A stretch of 6,950 bases of DNA from Candidatus Poribacteria bacterium (GTDB lineage Bacteria > Poribacteria > WGA-4E > PCPOR2b): assembly GCA_027296925.1 (NCBI GenBank), contig JAPUIP010000243.1:1-6950 (forward strand), in the 5' to 3' direction. Positions 6,155-6,950 of this stretch are shown here, one piece after another. Both the position numbers and the translations under genes were made by a program. How positions within the stretch are numbered: the first letter of the stretch is position 1; every line of letters starts with the position of its first letter. Below the pieces are notes generated by a model, which was given only the letters and a program-made list of their open reading frames with translations, was not told where the DNA came from and ran no database searches.

Positions 6155-6183
6155 ATTGTAGCACACGGGATGATAAAAGGCAA
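6155..6183 (-). promoter_or_regulatory. Predicted extended -10 promoter for the thioesterase-nadB unit
   Basis: The minus strand shows TTGCCT (6178-6183), a 17-base spacer and TACAAT (6155-6160, 5 of 6 to consensus). A TGC directly before the -10 gives the extended TGn motif. Transcription would begin near 6148, about 35 bases ahead of the thioesterase ATG. It occupies the 76-bp gap after the ceramidase-like gene. Confidence 0.65.
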
Positions 6184-6189
6184 ACGAAA

Positions 6190-6950
6190 TCAGGCGGATA
6201 CAGTAGACCGTGTTTTCGACGAGAGATGCGTGAGCAACCCCAGTGCCGCCTCGACCATCTGATCTCCGGCATCCGGTGCGAGATAGCTGCTCCGCGCCAA
6301 CCACGTCTCATACCCACCCTGTTCGTGTCCAATTCGCGTCGGTACATATCCGGTGTAGTCATTCGCAAGTTCGATAATCAGCGTCGAATCCAGTGGTGAT
6401 GCTGCTTTGAGATCGATTCCGAATTGACAGAAAATCTCTCCCGTCAACGCAACAATCCCACAATCTCCAACACGAAATGCCTGAATCGGTGTCGTGCGTG
6501 TATCTTCCCACTGGTTAATTAGAATGCGTTCATGCGCGTAGAGTTCATCGACGGTCGGATCGTCACTCGCCTGAGCCCACGTCGCCTCATATTCCGCGAG
6601 TTCCTCAGCAGTCGGTTTCCGTATGCCGCACGTGACCTCTGTCTGCGCCGCTGCAAGCTGCGCATCGTCACACATCGATAAAGTCTGCCAGGTTCGCCAG
6701 GCCTCTGCCGCGACCATCCGGGCGACCTTGCGCGTCTGCGCGAACGGGCGTCGATCCGCCGGCGGGTGATGAACGTCGATATTGTTGATGTCGCCTGAAC
6801 ACCCGTTGGAAAGCATCGCGACGAAATTGGCACCCGCCATTTTTTGGAGTTCCTCGGCAAACAACCCGAAATAGTCTGCAGAGATCATGTGCCCCGGTGC
6901 CCCAACATAGTGTAAGGCATAGTTAGCGAGCACGGAAATCGGTTGACCAT
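6190..6950 (-). CDS. Neutral/alkaline ceramidase-like protein, C-terminal part (5' end outside window)
   Basis: About 252 residues of a protein that continues past the window edge. The frame is open to base 6948, and the in-window GTG at 6933 is internal, since GQPIS before it continues the conserved strand. It matches the neutral/alkaline non-lysosomal ceramidase family. Numbering visible residues, PISVLANYALHYVG (3-16), NGCSGDINN (48-56), GEIFCQFGIDLK (170-181), ANDYTGYVPT (195-204) and GGYETW (211-216) are the family landmarks in order. True ceramidases have an asparagine-rich GDxSPN loop whose serine is the nucleophile; here the loop reads GDINNID with no serine at that position. The protein is therefore related to ceramidases but may have another hydrolytic or structural role, as in many environmental homologues. 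Any signal peptide would be outside the window. No terminator was seen before the next promoter. Confidence 0.85.
   Translation of the reverse strand, partial: GQPISVLANYALHYVGAPGHMISADYFGLFAEELQKMAGANFVAMLSNGCSGDINNIDVHHPPADRRPFAQTRKVARMVAAEAWRTWQTLSMCDDAQLAAAQTEVTCGIRKPTAEELAEYEATWAQASDDPTVDELYAHERILINQWEDTRTTPIQAFRVGDCGIVALTGEIFCQFGIDLKAASPLDSTLIIELANDYTGYVPTRIGHEQGGYETWLARSSYLAPDAGDQMVEAALGLLTHLSSKTRSTVSA

Noticed and set aside
6190..6933. Taking the GTG at 6933 as the real start of the ceramidase-like protein
   Set aside because: The frame continues open to the window edge with conserved residues (GQPIS) before the GTG, and the family's N-terminal half is missing, so the gene must begin outside.
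1..6950. CRISPR array, tRNA/rRNA genes, toxin-antitoxin or defence genes
   Set aside because: No spaced direct repeats, no cloverleaf or rRNA-like stretches and no such protein families were seen on either strand.

Overview
All credible genes in this 6.95 kb window lie on the minus strand; I found no convincing gene on the plus strand. The sequence looks like a free-living or symbiotic bacterium of roughly 50-55% GC (judged by eye). It has Shine-Dalgarno-led genes, two TTG codons at or next to gene starts, and sigma70-like promoters. The gene mix (a ceramidase-family protein, sugar-acid type enolase and short-chain dehydrogenase genes, a D-2-hydroxyacid dehydrogenase) recalls Poribacteria- or Planctomycetes-like environmental genomes. 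That placement is an inference from gene content, not from any marker gene.

Layout in the direction of transcription, from high to low coordinates. (1) 6190-6950 is the 3' part of a neutral/alkaline ceramidase-like gene that enters from outside the window. (2) A good promoter at 6155-6183 precedes a PaaI-type thioesterase (5703-6113), followed 91 bp later by nadB, L-aspartate oxidase (4001-5611). The nadB leader carries a perfect hairpin between a strong Shine-Dalgarno sequence and the ATG. (3) 3629-4000 holds no intact gene. It is a scar made of two gene remnants: the middle of a serine recombinase (resolvase/invertase), broken by a frameshift, and the last ~53 codons of an enolase-superfamily (mandelate racemase/sugar-acid dehydratase) gene. 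A 16-bp perfect palindrome sits on the nadB stop codon at one edge of the scar, and a 9-bp inverted repeat brackets the recombinase/enolase joint. (4) Two short-chain dehydrogenase genes follow (2763-3590 and 1919-2710), apparently what is left of an operon whose first gene was the enolase-family enzyme. (5) A second promoter at 1804-1833 precedes coaD (1223-1741, TTG start) and a D-2-hydroxyacid dehydrogenase (147-1184), probably cotranscribed. The last 146 bases hold only a doubtful 28-codon reading frame.

Functionally the window mixes cofactor biosynthesis (NadB for NAD, CoaD for coenzyme A) with NAD(P)-dependent oxidoreductases and a sugar-acid type catabolic remnant. I do not see a defence system, CRISPR array, RNA gene or intact mobile element. 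The parts most worth a second look are the recombinase/enolase scar with its repeats and the nadB leader structure.
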